In this document: positions 16,734-24,317 of the stretch, in pieces
Layout: each line of letters starts with the position of its first letter
Position numbering within the stretch: position 1 is the stretch's first letter
From: an uncultured SAR116 cluster alpha proteobacterium
GTDB taxonomy: Bacteria > Pseudomonadota > Alphaproteobacteria > Puniceispirillales > Marisalimonadaceae
Length of the DNA: 51,106 nucleotides
Direction of reading: 5' to 3'
NCBI GenBank assembly: GCA_902618195.1
Contig: CACMZO010000007.1
Location: forward strand, 1 to 51,106
The notes under the pieces: model-generated
The model's database searches: none
Told to the model about the DNA's origin: nothing
The model's input: the letters and a program-made list of their open reading frames with translations, nothing else
Translations under genes and position numbers: made by a program

Positions 16734-18124
16734 AAATTTTAATTGTAACAGACGCTTGGTATCCTCAAGTCAATGGGGTAGTAAGAACTTTAGATGAGAC
16801 ATCTAAGCAATTAAAGAAATTTGGTCATGAGGTAAAGTTAATTACACCAGAGGGTTTTTTAACAATACCATGTCCAACTTATCCTGAAATAAAATTATCT
16901 CTTTTCCCTGGTGCTAGAGTTTCATCTATGATCAGAGAATTTAATCCAGATTGTTTACATATTGCTACTGAAGGTCCTTTAGGTCTTTCCGCGCGTGGAT
17001 ATGCTAATAGAAATGGTTTAGCTTTTACATCAGCCTATCATACGAGATTTCCAGAATATGTTCATGCAAGGACAAAACTTCCACTTAAAATTACTTATTC
17101 ATTCTTAAGATGGTTTCATAATAGCTCTGAACTTATAATGGTTCCTACAGAAGAAGTCAAAAAAGATTTAATAAAACACAAAATTAGCAACCCTAAAATA
17201 TGGTCAAGAGGTGTAGATTTAGAGATTTTTAAGCCCAAAAGAGGCAGAAAAAAAAATCAAAAACCTATTATGTTAAATGTAGGAAGAGTATCTGTAGAAA
17301 AAAATTTAGAAGAGTTTTTAAAAATAGATCTGCCATATGAAAAATGGGTTGTAGGAGACGGCCCTGCATTAAGAGAATTAAAAAAAAAATACCCTAAGGT
17401 TATTTTCCACGGCGCTAAGAGTAAAGAAGAATTGGAATACTACTATAACAAGGCGGATATATTTGTTTTTCCAAGCAAAACTGACACATTTGGCTTGGTA
17501 TTATTAGAGGCTATGGCATGTGGGTTGCCTGTTGCGGCTTTCCCTATAAGTGGTCCTTTAGATGTTATTGGTAACTCAAATGCAGGTATTCTTGATTCTA
17601 ACCTAAAAGAAGCATGTAAGAAGGCTTTGCTAATACCAAGAAAAGTGCCAAGAGAATACGCTAAAACATTTTCATGGGTATCAACAAGTAAAACCTTTGA
17701 GTCTTATCTGGTAAGCATAAGAAAAAAAGACACTACGTATAATATTAAAGACAATCCTCATAAGGGTAATACTGGGATTACAAGAGCATATCATGCGGCT
17801 AAAAACTCGTTGTCAGGTTTAAATTTTGCTTTGAGAGAAGAAAGTGCTTTTAGACAAGAAATGTTTTTATCAATAATTTCATTATCTATAATATTGATTG
17901 CCGAAGTTAGTACTATTGAAATCGTGCTAATGATTTTCACAACTTCCCTTGTCTTGATCATAGAATTATTAAATTCTAGTATAGAAGCTGCAATTGACAG
18001 AATATCATATGATTATCATGGTTTATCTAAAAGAGCTAAAGATTATGGATCAGCTGCTGTAATGTTAACATTAATTTTATGGGTCGTAATTCATGGATTA
18101 ATTTTATTTAATAATATCCATTAA
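16730..18124 (+). CDS. Fusion of GT4 lipid glycosyltransferase (Agt-like) and DgkA-type diacylglycerol kinase
   Basis: 464 residues in two parts. Residues 1 to about 335 are a family-4 glycosyltransferase: VTDAWYPQVNGVVRTL at the start, GRVSVEKNLEEFLKI (185-199) and the donor site D252-x7-E260 (DTFGLVLLEAMACG). Residues 351-464 align with whole E. coli DgkA: ESAFRQE (371-377), ELLNSSIEAAIDRI (412-425) and RAKDYGSAAV (435-444), so the residues equivalent to E28, E34, E69, N72, E76, D80, K94 and D95 are all kept, with three membrane helices. The gene overlaps plcP by 4 bp. PlcP would release diacylglycerol, the first domain would glycosylate it, and the second would phosphorylate it to phosphatidate. 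The frame is continuous, with no sign of an artefactual join. Confidence 0.88.
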   Translation: MKILIVTDAWYPQVNGVVRTLDETSKQLKKFGHEVKLITPEGFLTIPCPTYPEIKLSLFPGARVSSMIREFNPDCLHIATEGPLGLSARGYANRNGLAFTSAYHTRFPEYVHARTKLPLKITYSFLRWFHNSSELIMVPTEEVKKDLIKHKISNPKIWSRGVDLEIFKPKRGRKKNQKPIMLNVGRVSVEKNLEEFLKIDLPYEKWVVGDGPALRELKKKYPKVIFHGAKSKEELEYYYNKADIFVFPSKTDTFGLVLLEAMACGLPVAAFPISGPLDVIGNSNAGILDSNLKEACKKALLIPRKVPREYAKTFSWVSTSKTFESYLVSIRKKDTTYNIKDNPHKGNTGITRAYHAAKNSLSGLNFALREESAFRQEMFLSIISLSIILIAEVSTIEIVLMIFTTSLVLIIELLNSSIEAAIDRISYDYHGLSKRAKDYGSAAVMLTLILWVVIHGLILFNNIH

Positions 18125-18141
18125 AGATGACTTGCCAATCA
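18120..18141 (+). repeat. 22-nt remnant of the phnM 3' region
   Basis: Matches 14612-14633, inside phnM about 40 bp before its stop, at 21 of 22 positions. It begins in the last codon of the glycosyltransferase-kinase gene and is directly joined to the second copy of the 78-bp repeat. Together they look like a collapsed copy of the phnM-ACR3 3' region from which the intervening 1.1 kb was lost. Confidence 0.7.
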
Positions 18142-18218
18142 AAAGACTTAAAATTTCTAATTATACTCTAGCCTTATATTGACTGAATTTAAGTGTTTAT
18201 AAAAATTTAACATTTTTG
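18141..18218 (+). repeat. 78-bp direct repeat, copy 2
   Basis: Copy of 15719-15796 with three substitutions. Its first bases reproduce the last codons and stop of the ACR3 gene (AAAGACTTAA) although no such gene lies upstream here. Located just after the stop of the glycosyltransferase-kinase gene. Confidence 0.9.
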
Positions 18219-18258
18219 AAATAAAAATTTAATATAGACAAATTATGATCTTTTATGT

Positions 18259-18320
18259 TGAATGGTATATGCATTGACACATTGACTCCTCCTTAAGATA
18301 AATAACGCATATGCCATTCA
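18259..18320 (+). ncRNA. Candidate small RNA or regulatory hairpin with anti-Shine-Dalgarno loop
   Basis: TGAATGGTATATGC (18259-18272) pairs with GCATATGCCATTCA (18307-18320), 13 of 14 positions plus one wobble. The 34-nt loop includes CTCCTCCTTA, similar to the 3' end of 16S rRNA and hence complementary to ribosome binding sites. A second AT-only inverted repeat, ATAAAAAT/ATTTTTAT followed by T-rich DNA (to about 18357), could act as a weak terminator. The loop motif recalls CCUCC-loop small RNAs of alphaproteobacteria. No promoter was identified and strand is a guess. Confidence 0.35.
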
Positions 18321-18420
18321 GATAAAAATCTTCTTTTTCTGAAAATTTTTATTTTTACTTAAAATATAAAAAGTTATTTAAACAAAAGTATAAAATTTAA
18401 ATAAAACTAACAAATAACAA

Positions 18421-18495
18421 CCCATCAATGAACCCTGGTCAGCGTTCCATGGACTACGGTCAATGGGCAGACCACCCCCTGACCATTGATTAATG
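18421..18495. repeat. GC-rich structured block with nested inverted repeats
   Basis: About 55% GC in an AT-rich setting. TGGTCAG (18436-18442) is the exact complement of CTGACCA (18479-18485), ATCAATG (18424-18430) of CATTGAT (18484-18490), and GGTCAATGG (18458-18466) nearly matches the complement of CCATTGAT. It shares TCAATGAACC and CCATTGA motifs with the block at 2031-2070 on the other side of the phosphorus island. Function unknown. Confidence 0.55.
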
Positions 18496-18553
18496 TTGAT
18501 TAGGAAAAGGGTGCAGTAACCCCCAACAACATTTGAGTTTAAGATTATACTTT

Positions 18554-18575
18554 ATTGTGGGTAGGATTGTGGGTA
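18554..18575 (+). repeat. Paired ATTGTGGGTA repeats next to tRNA-Ser
   Basis: Two perfect 10-bp copies, 18554-18563 and 18566-18575, start 12 bp apart. TGTGGGTA repeats are, as I recall, common next to tRNA-targeting integrase genes, where they may be integrase arm sites; here no integrase is present. Possibly a relic of a former integration beside tRNA-Ser. Confidence 0.4.
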
Positions 18576-18629
18576 AAAAATATATTAAATTTAAAAATAT
18601 AATAATATCAATATATTATATAAATATTA

Positions 18630-18719
18630 TGGCGGAGAGAGAGGGATTCGAACCCTCGAGAGGCTTTCGCCCCTACACACTTTCCAGGCGTGCGCCTTAA
18701 ACCACTCGGCCACCTCTCC
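18630..18719 (-). tRNA. tRNA-Ser(GGA), CCA encoded
   Basis: 90 nt including an encoded 3' CCA. Acceptor stem GGAGAGG pairs with TCTCTCC (one G-U), the discriminator is G, the T-arm is GAGGGTTCGAATCCCTC, and the anticodon loop reads CTGGAAA with anticodon GGA, decoding UCC/UCU. The long variable arm (GGGGCGAAAGCCTC region) is the type-II feature expected of serine tRNA. Confidence 0.96.
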
Positions 18720-18773
18720 TTAGAAATTTTATAATTGAAAAATTACATTATTCATATTAAAAAATAGCATAGA

Positions 18774-19115
18774 ATGGGAAGAATATTTATTACATTTGGT
18801 TTAATATTTTTTGCAATATCAGTTCTTGGTATTTATTTAGATGTTTTGTTGCATATAGATGGTAATGCAGGATACACCCAGATAGGACAAATATGGTACA
18901 AGTATGCACCTAATAGTTTGCAAATTGCTGAAGCAATTGTGAGTAGATATATTGACCCATGTTCATCTTTAGAAATTTTAAATTGTTCTGGTTTTGTATG
19001 GCATCCAATTATATCCACATTTTTAATGTTCCCGGCCGGGTTAACATTTGGTATCTTAACAATATTTTTTATTTATTTTGGTTCCAAAAAGAGAAGAATA
19101 CATAAAACTAGTTAA
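18774..19115 (+). CDS. Small membrane protein of unknown function
   Basis: 113 residues with two clear hydrophobic helices, near residues 5-28 and 80-103, and a loop between them that has aromatic and cysteine residues ([34 protein letters not shown]). The basic C-terminus (KKRRIHK) suggests both ends are cytoplasmic with a periplasmic loop of about 50 residues, where C63 and C70 could form a disulfide. I do not recognise the family. No strong ribosome site precedes the ATG. The end overlaps the convergent lepA stop by 4 bp. Length and membrane pattern support a real gene. Confidence 0.6.
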   Translation: MGRIFITFGLIFFAISVLGIYLDVLLHIDGNAGYTQIGQIWYKYAPNSLQIAEAIVSRYIDPCSSLEILNCSGFVWHPIISTFLMFPAGLTFGILTIFFIYFGSKKRRIHKTS

Positions 19116-20905
19116 ATCTTTAAAGCTTCAAAAAAAGCGTTTTGAGGAATTTCAACTTGTCCAAATTGTCTCATTTTCTTTTTCCCAGCTTTCTGTTTCT
19201 CAAGCAGTTTTCTTTTTCTAGAAATATCTCCTCCATAACATTTAGCTGTAACATCTTTTCTAACAGCGCTTATTGTTTCACGAGCTATCACTTTAGAACC
19301 AATGGCAGCTTGTAAGGCAACCTTAAATAATTGTCTAGGAATTAATTCTTTTAATTTCAAACAAATAGCTCTACCTCTTTTTTCAGCATGATCTTTATTT
19401 GTAATCATTGCTAATGCATCAACTTGATCCCCATTAACTAAAATTGAAACCTTTACAAGATCTCCTAATCTATACTTATCAAATTGGTAATCAAAACTAG
19501 CATACCCTGAAGAAACACTTTTCAGTCTATCATAAAAATCAAAAACGACTTCGTTTAACGGAAGCTTATAAACCAACATAGCTCTTGTTCCAACATAATT
19601 GAGATCAACTTGTTCTCCTCTTCTTTCAGTACACAAATTTAATACTGAACCTAGGTATTGGTCAGGAACAAAAATTGTAGCAGTTATCCAGGGCTCTTGA
19701 ATATAATCTAGATTATTAGCATCTGGTAAATCAGCTGGATTATGTAATTTAATTATTTCTCCACTAACTTTTTTGATTTCATATACAACAGATGGTGCAG
19801 TAGAAATTAATTCTAAATTAAATTCCCTAGTTAATCTCTCTCTAATGATTTCCATATGCAATAAACCTAAAAATCCACATCTAAAACCAAAACCTAATGC
19901 TGCTGAAGTTTCTGCTTCAAAAGTAAATGATGAATCATTTAAAGATAATTTTTCTAATGCATCTTTAAGATCACTAAAATCAGCACTATCAGTTGGAAAA
20001 AGACCACAAAAAACCACAGGTATTGATGGCTTAAAACCTTCTAACATTGAATTTGTAGGTTTTTTGTCATCGGTGATTGTATCCCCAACATTACAGTCAG
20101 CTACGGTTTTAACTGAAGCTGTAAAAAAACCAATCTCACCAGGTCCCAATGAGTCAACATTTAATATTTTAGGAGTAAAAATTCCTAAGCCATCTACAGT
20201 ATAACTTGATCCAGTTGACATAAACCTTATCTTTTGACCCTTGAATAATTTACCATCCACTATTCTAACTAAAATTAAAATTCCTAAATAAGGATCAAAC
20301 CAACTATCAATTAACATTGCTTTTAATTGATTATCTATTTTTCCTTTTGGAGGAGGAAGCTTTTCAACTAACGAACTTAAAACTGATTTTATTCCAACTC
20401 CAGTTTTTGCAGAAACCTCAATTGCCTCTTCGCCTGGCAAGCCTATAACTTCGTCAATTTGCTTTTTAATTCTCTCAGGCTCAGATGCAGGAAGATCAAT
20501 TTTATTTAAAACAGTTACTATTTCATGGTCAGCATCAATTGCTTGATAGACATTTGCAAGAGTTTGTGCTTCAACCCCTTGAGAAGAATCTACGATTAAT
20601 AAAGAGCCTTCGCAGGCAGATAATGATCTTGATACTTCGTAAGAAAAATCAACGTGTCCAGGAGTATCAATTAAATTCAATGTATAGATTTCTCCATCAT
20701 CATGTCGATACTTTAAACGGACTGTTTGAGCTTTTATAGTAATTCCTCTTTCTCTTTCTATATCCATATTATCAAGAACTTGTTCTTTCATTTCTCTATC
20801 TTGTAAAGCACCACATTCTTGTATCAACCTATCTGCCAAAGTTGATTTTCCATGATCTATATGAGCTATAATTGAAAAATTTCTAATTTTTTTTATATCT
20901 TCCAT
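19112..20905 (-). CDS. lepA: Elongation factor 4 (back-translocase LepA)
   Basis: 597-residue translational GTPase, full family length. G1 AHIDHGKS (14-21), G2/G3 region [10 protein letters not shown] and DTPGHVDF, G4 NKID, then the EF-G-like domains and the LepA-specific C-terminus ending [26 protein letters not shown]. It acts on ribosomes to promote back-translocation or initiation quality. Divergent from leuA, with about 200 bp between. No anomaly. Confidence 0.96.
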   Translation of the reverse strand: MEDIKKIRNFSIIAHIDHGKSTLADRLIQECGALQDREMKEQVLDNMDIERERGITIKAQTVRLKYRHDDGEIYTLNLIDTPGHVDFSYEVSRSLSACEGSLLIVDSSQGVEAQTLANVYQAIDADHEIVTVLNKIDLPASEPERIKKQIDEVIGLPGEEAIEVSAKTGVGIKSVLSSLVEKLPPPKGKIDNQLKAMLIDSWFDPYLGILILVRIVDGKLFKGQKIRFMSTGSSYTVDGLGIFTPKILNVDSLGPGEIGFFTASVKTVADCNVGDTITDDKKPTNSMLEGFKPSIPVVFCGLFPTDSADFSDLKDALEKLSLNDSSFTFEAETSAALGFGFRCGFLGLLHMEIIRERLTREFNLELISTAPSVVYEIKKVSGEIIKLHNPADLPDANNLDYIQEPWITATIFVPDQYLGSVLNLCTERRGEQVDLNYVGTRAMLVYKLPLNEVVFDFYDRLKSVSSGYASFDYQFDKYRLGDLVKVSILVNGDQVDALAMITNKDHAEKRGRAICLKLKELIPRQLFKVALQAAIGSKVIARETISAVRKDVTAKCYGGDISRKRKLLEKQKAGKKKMRQFGQVEIPQNAFFEALKI

Positions 20906-20976
20906 TTGAATAATTTAACTATTAAAAAAAAATTTACAATTTGATATTCGTAAATTTATTTTAAGTTTAAATCCTC

Positions 20977-21004
20977 TTGACTAAACTTGTTATATTGTTA
21001 GGTT
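20977..21004 (+). promoter_or_regulatory. Candidate promoter for leuA leader
   Basis: TTGACT (20977-20982) and TAGGTT (20999-21004) are separated by 16 bp, resembling a sigma-70 promoter about 110 bp upstream of leuA. This would start a transcript just before the structured leader described next. The -10 match is only moderate. Confidence 0.4.
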
Positions 21005-21044
21005 AAATTATGAATCTAAATTATTTGTCAATATGTAATTTACT

Positions 21045-21105
21045 AATCCTATGATGCCCTGTCTCTTTGGAGCCAGGGGGGTATTAACACTTTATTAATA
21101 GGATT
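21045..21105 (+). promoter_or_regulatory. Structured leuA leader with short leader ORF and sequestered ribosome site
   Basis: An outer helix pairs AATCCTAT (21045-21052) with ATAGGATT (21098-21105); the AGGA in its 3' strand is the likely leuA ribosome site. Inside lies a GC-rich hairpin: CCCTG (21057-21061) with CAGGG (21074-21078), then a one-base mismatch, CTC (21063-21065) with GAG (21070-21072) and a TTTG loop. An ATG at 21051 opens a 15-codon frame, MMPCLFGARGVLTLY, ending at 21098. Either leader-peptide control or a ligand-binding RNA could toggle access to the leuA start. I do not match it to a named riboswitch. Confidence 0.5.
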
Positions 21106-21113
21106 TATGTAAA

Positions 21114-22772
21114 ATGACAAAATATAACAAATATACTCAATACAAAACAGTTGAAATTAAAAATAGAGATTGGCCAAATAATCATTTAAATAAATGTCCT
21201 ATTTGGTGTTCTGTTGACTTAAGGGACGGGAACCAAGCGTTGGCAGAGCCAATGGATAGTACTCGTAAAATGAAATTTTTTAAAAAACTCATCGAAGTAG
21301 GTTATAAAGAAATAGAAGTTGGATTTCCAGCAGCTTCAGACACAGATTTTAATTTTATAAGAGAACTTATTAATGATGACCATATACCAGACGATGTAAC
21401 CATTCAAGTTTTGACACAATCAAGAGAAGAATTAATAATTAAAACAATTGATAGTTTAAAAGGATCAAAGAACGCAATTATACATCTTTATAACTCAACA
21501 AGCACTTTGCAAAGAAAAGTTGTTTTTAAAGAAGATATGAAAGGCGTAAAAAAGATTGCCTCTGATGGCGCAAAAATAATTAGTGACAATGTTGGGATTT
21601 TAAATAATACTAATGTCAGATTAGAATATTCACCAGAGAGCTTTACTGGAACTGAGTTACCATATGCTCTTGAAGTATGTGAAGAGGTACTAGACGTTTG
21701 GGAGGCAAACGAACTTAAACCTGTAATAATAAATCTTCCAGCAACTGTCGAAATGTCATCTCCTAATATATATGCTGATCAAATTGAATGGATGAGTAAA
21801 AGCTTTTCTGACAGAAAAAGAATCGTGCTTTCTTTACACCCCCATAATGACAGAGGTACTGCCGTTGCAGCTACAGAATTAGGATTAATGGCAGGAGCGG
21901 ATCGAGTTGAAGGAACTCTTTTTGGAAATGGGGAACGAACTGGAAACGTAGATTTAATTACTTTAGGTCTAAATTTATTTACGCAAGGAATAAATCCCCA
22001 GATTGATTTTTCAGATATAAATTCTTTAATTGAAACTGCAGAATACTGTAATAGATTACCAATTCATGAGAGACATCCATATGCTGGAAAACTTGTTCAT
22101 ACAGCTTTTTCAGGAAGTCATCAAGATGCTATAAGAAAAGGAATGGATGCTATTGAAAAATCAAATTCTCAAAAGTGGGAAGTTCCATATTTACCAATAG
22201 ATCCCGCAGATATTGGAAGAACTTATGAAGCAATTATCAGAGTTAACAGTCAATCAGGTAAGGGTGGCTCCGCCTGGATATTAGAAACGGAACATCATAT
22301 AAAGATTCCAAAACTAGCAGAGATTGAGCTATCAAAGTATGTTCAAAAAATAGCTGATACATCTGGACTTGAAATTTCAAGCAATGATATTTGGGGAATA
22401 TTTCAAAACCAATTTATAAAAACTGATCCTTTTAAATTGATAAACTTTGTTTCTAAGGCTTCAAATAAAAGTTCTGGTCTAGAAATAATTAACGCAGAAA
22501 TACAATATAGAGGAAAAATAGATAATTTCACAAGCGAAGGAAATGGCCCTATATCTGCCTTTGTAAATGGAATAAGAGAAAATTATAATTTAAAATTTAC
22601 ACTTAAAGATTTTGGACAAAATACTAGAAGCGCCTCCTCTAAGGCAGAATCCGCAGCATATGTAGAATTAAAAGATAAGAATAATCAATCTATTTTTGGA
22701 TGTGGAATTCATACCAGTATAACTTTAGCCCCAATTCTAGCTGTTGTTAGTGCAATAAATAAGATTAATTAG
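21114..22772 (+). CDS. leuA: 2-isopropylmalate synthase (long form)
   Basis: Condenses acetyl-CoA with 2-ketoisovalerate in the first committed step of leucine synthesis. 552 residues, of the long LeuA class found in actinobacteria, fungi and some proteobacteria. CSVDLRDGNQAL (32-43) is the metal-binding start of the TIM barrel, HPHNDRGTAVA carries the HxH-type metal ligands, and ERTGNVDLITLGLNL follows. The C-terminal third is the allosteric leucine-binding dimer domain (GNGPISAFVNGIRE onward). The gene is preceded by a structured leader that could sense leucine supply. The stop overlaps the convergent GST-like gene by 8 bp. Confidence 0.92.
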   Translation: MTKYNKYTQYKTVEIKNRDWPNNHLNKCPIWCSVDLRDGNQALAEPMDSTRKMKFFKKLIEVGYKEIEVGFPAASDTDFNFIRELINDDHIPDDVTIQVLTQSREELIIKTIDSLKGSKNAIIHLYNSTSTLQRKVVFKEDMKGVKKIASDGAKIISDNVGILNNTNVRLEYSPESFTGTELPYALEVCEEVLDVWEANELKPVIINLPATVEMSSPNIYADQIEWMSKSFSDRKRIVLSLHPHNDRGTAVAATELGLMAGADRVEGTLFGNGERTGNVDLITLGLNLFTQGINPQIDFSDINSLIETAEYCNRLPIHERHPYAGKLVHTAFSGSHQDAIRKGMDAIEKSNSQKWEVPYLPIDPADIGRTYEAIIRVNSQSGKGGSAWILETEHHIKIPKLAEIELSKYVQKIADTSGLEISSNDIWGIFQNQFIKTDPFKLINFVSKASNKSSGLEIINAEIQYRGKIDNFTSEGNGPISAFVNGIRENYNLKFTLKDFGQNTRSASSKAESAAYVELKDKNNQSIFGCGIHTSITLAPILAVVSAINKIN

Positions 22773-23391
22773 GTGGTAATGGTGCACTTACCACGGTTTT
22801 TTGGAAAGAGTTCATTTTTTTCAAATTAGTATACCAATTACTGATATTTGGAAAATTATCAAAAGATATCTCTAGGTTAACACATCTATGACACCAAATT
22901 CCAAGAGGCACGTCTGCTAAACTAAATTTTTTATCAACAATGAAATCTTTTTTAGCCAAATGATTGTTTAATATATCTAATAGACTGAAAATATCATTTT
23001 TTGCCTTGTCGGCAATTAATTTATTTCTTTGTTCTCGTGGTAAACTTAATTTATGTGCTGTAAGTAGAGAACATGGAGATGCAAAAGTAAAACTACCCCA
23101 ATCAATCCATTGGTCAATTTTGCCACTAATTTCATTTTTTTCTTCAACTAAAATATCAAATTTTTTTGATAAATACCTCAAAATAGCATTTGATTCGTAC
23201 AAAATAAAATTGTCATCATCTAGTACTGGCACACGACTGTTAGGGTTCATGTCTTTAAACTCAGTCGTTTGTGTTTTGCCATGTACTCCGCCATAATTTA
23301 AATTGATGACGTTAATATTTGCATATTCACAAAACCAAATAATTTTTTGAACGTTTGCTGAAGATAATCTTCCATAAATTTTTATTGCCAT
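22765..23391 (-). CDS. Glutathione S-transferase family protein
   Basis: 208 residues with a thioredoxin-like N-terminal domain (MAIKIYGRLSSANVQKIIW, SRVPVLDDDNFILYESNAILRYL, the cis-proline and SNA glutathione contacts) and an all-helical C-terminal domain with FSLADVPLGIW, the N-capping box. The ATG at 23391 is chosen because AAGG lies 9 nt upstream; the frame continues to 23418 without a ribosome site. Catalytic residue is probably Ser10 or Ser11. Substrate unknown. Divergent from the ygfZ-like gene, with 41 bp between them. Confidence 0.88.
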   Translation of the reverse strand: MAIKIYGRLSSANVQKIIWFCEYANINVINLNYGGVHGKTQTTEFKDMNPNSRVPVLDDDNFILYESNAILRYLSKKFDILVEEKNEISGKIDQWIDWGSFTFASPCSLLTAHKLSLPREQRNKLIADKAKNDIFSLLDILNNHLAKKDFIVDKKFSLADVPLGIWCHRCVNLEISFDNFPNISNWYTNLKKMNSFQKTVVSAPLPPN

Positions 23392-23432
23392 AAAAAGACC
23401 TTTTTGATTTATTATCAATGTGATTGTAAATT

Positions 23433-24239
23433 ATGGAAAAGAAAGTATCAATTTTAAAAAATAGATCTGTTATACAAATTTCTGGAAAAGATAGTTTATT
23501 ATTTTTAAATAATATTATTTCTAGTGACCTTGAAAAAATAAATCACGCAGAATTATTTATAACTACTCTATTGTCACCTCAAGGGAAAATTCTATTTGAT
23601 TTTTTTATTATAAAAAATGAGGATTGTTATTTAATCGAGTGCAGCAAAGACCAACTAAATGATTTAGTAAATAAATTAAAATTATATAGCTTGAGATTAG
23701 ATGTAACTTTTGAAAAAAAAGATTTAGATGTAATTATTTCAAATTATTTTTACCAAGATGAAATTTCAAGAAAAGATTTGAGATTTAAAAATAATGATAT
23801 CTACAGACATTTTTCAAAACCTAAAAAAGATTTTAAAAACTTTTGTTTAAAAGATTGGTATGATCATTTGAGATATACAAATCTGTGCCCAGAAGGTGAA
23901 TTAGAAATACCTTCAAATAAACTTTATCCATTTGAAATTGATATAATTTACAATCAAGGAATTGACTTTGATAAGGGTTGCTTTATTGGTCAAGAAGTTA
24001 TTGCCAGGGTAAAGTACAAAGGATCAATTAAAAAGAAATATTTAAGTTTTAAAATCAATTCTTCTGAAATTATCGATAATACAAATATTAATGACATTAA
24101 TAAAAAGATAGTAGGATCTTTAATTTATAATTCAAAAATAAATAATGATATTTTTGGTTTTGGTCTGACAAAAATCGAATATATAAAAAAGCCATTAGAG
24201 TTATTTTGTAAAGACGTTAGATTAAATATATTAAACTAA
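23433..24239 (+). CDS. ygfZ: YgfZ/CAF17-type folate-binding Fe-S maintenance protein
   Basis: 268-residue relative of the glycine-cleavage T protein. The diagnostic KGCFIGQEVIARVKYKG motif (K-G-C-x-x-G-Q-E) lies near residues 182-197, and the N-terminus reads KNRSVIQISGKDSLLFLNNIISSDL, the usual folate-domain start. YgfZ proteins help assemble or repair iron-sulfur enzymes such as MiaB with a folate cofactor. The window's PhnJ is one Fe-S enzyme among many clients. The sequence is very rich in Ile, Lys and Asn. Confidence 0.88.
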   Translation: MEKKVSILKNRSVIQISGKDSLLFLNNIISSDLEKINHAELFITTLLSPQGKILFDFFIIKNEDCYLIECSKDQLNDLVNKLKLYSLRLDVTFEKKDLDVIISNYFYQDEISRKDLRFKNNDIYRHFSKPKKDFKNFCLKDWYDHLRYTNLCPEGELEIPSNKLYPFEIDIIYNQGIDFDKGCFIGQEVIARVKYKGSIKKKYLSFKINSSEIIDNTNINDINKKIVGSLIYNSKINNDIFGFGLTKIEYIKKPLELFCKDVRLNILN

Positions 24240-24317
24240 CTAATAATAGTTTTATATTCTTAAATTGACATTTTAAGATTAAAAATTTACTTAATTATTA
24301 TAACAATAGGAGTTATT

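Larger units (their letters stand above)
18219..18629. other. Noncoding region between the lipid genes and tRNA-Ser
   Basis: About 410 bp without a credible gene. In order it holds a long imperfect hairpin (18259-18320), AT-rich DNA, a GC-rich block with inverted repeats (18421-18495), a short stretch with AGGAAAAGGGTGCAGTAACCC, and two TTGTGGGTA repeats (18554-18575) before tRNA-Ser. Confidence 0.7.

Noticed and set aside
1713-18719. The phosphorus region as a typical tRNA-integrated island with attL/attR
   Set aside because: No integrase and no copy of the tRNA-Ser 3' end was found near 1-2265; only weak hints (repeats) remain.
21045-21105. leuA leader as SAM-II, SAM-V or a T-box
   Set aside because: None of the conserved sequences I know for these classes is present, and T-box elements are not expected here.
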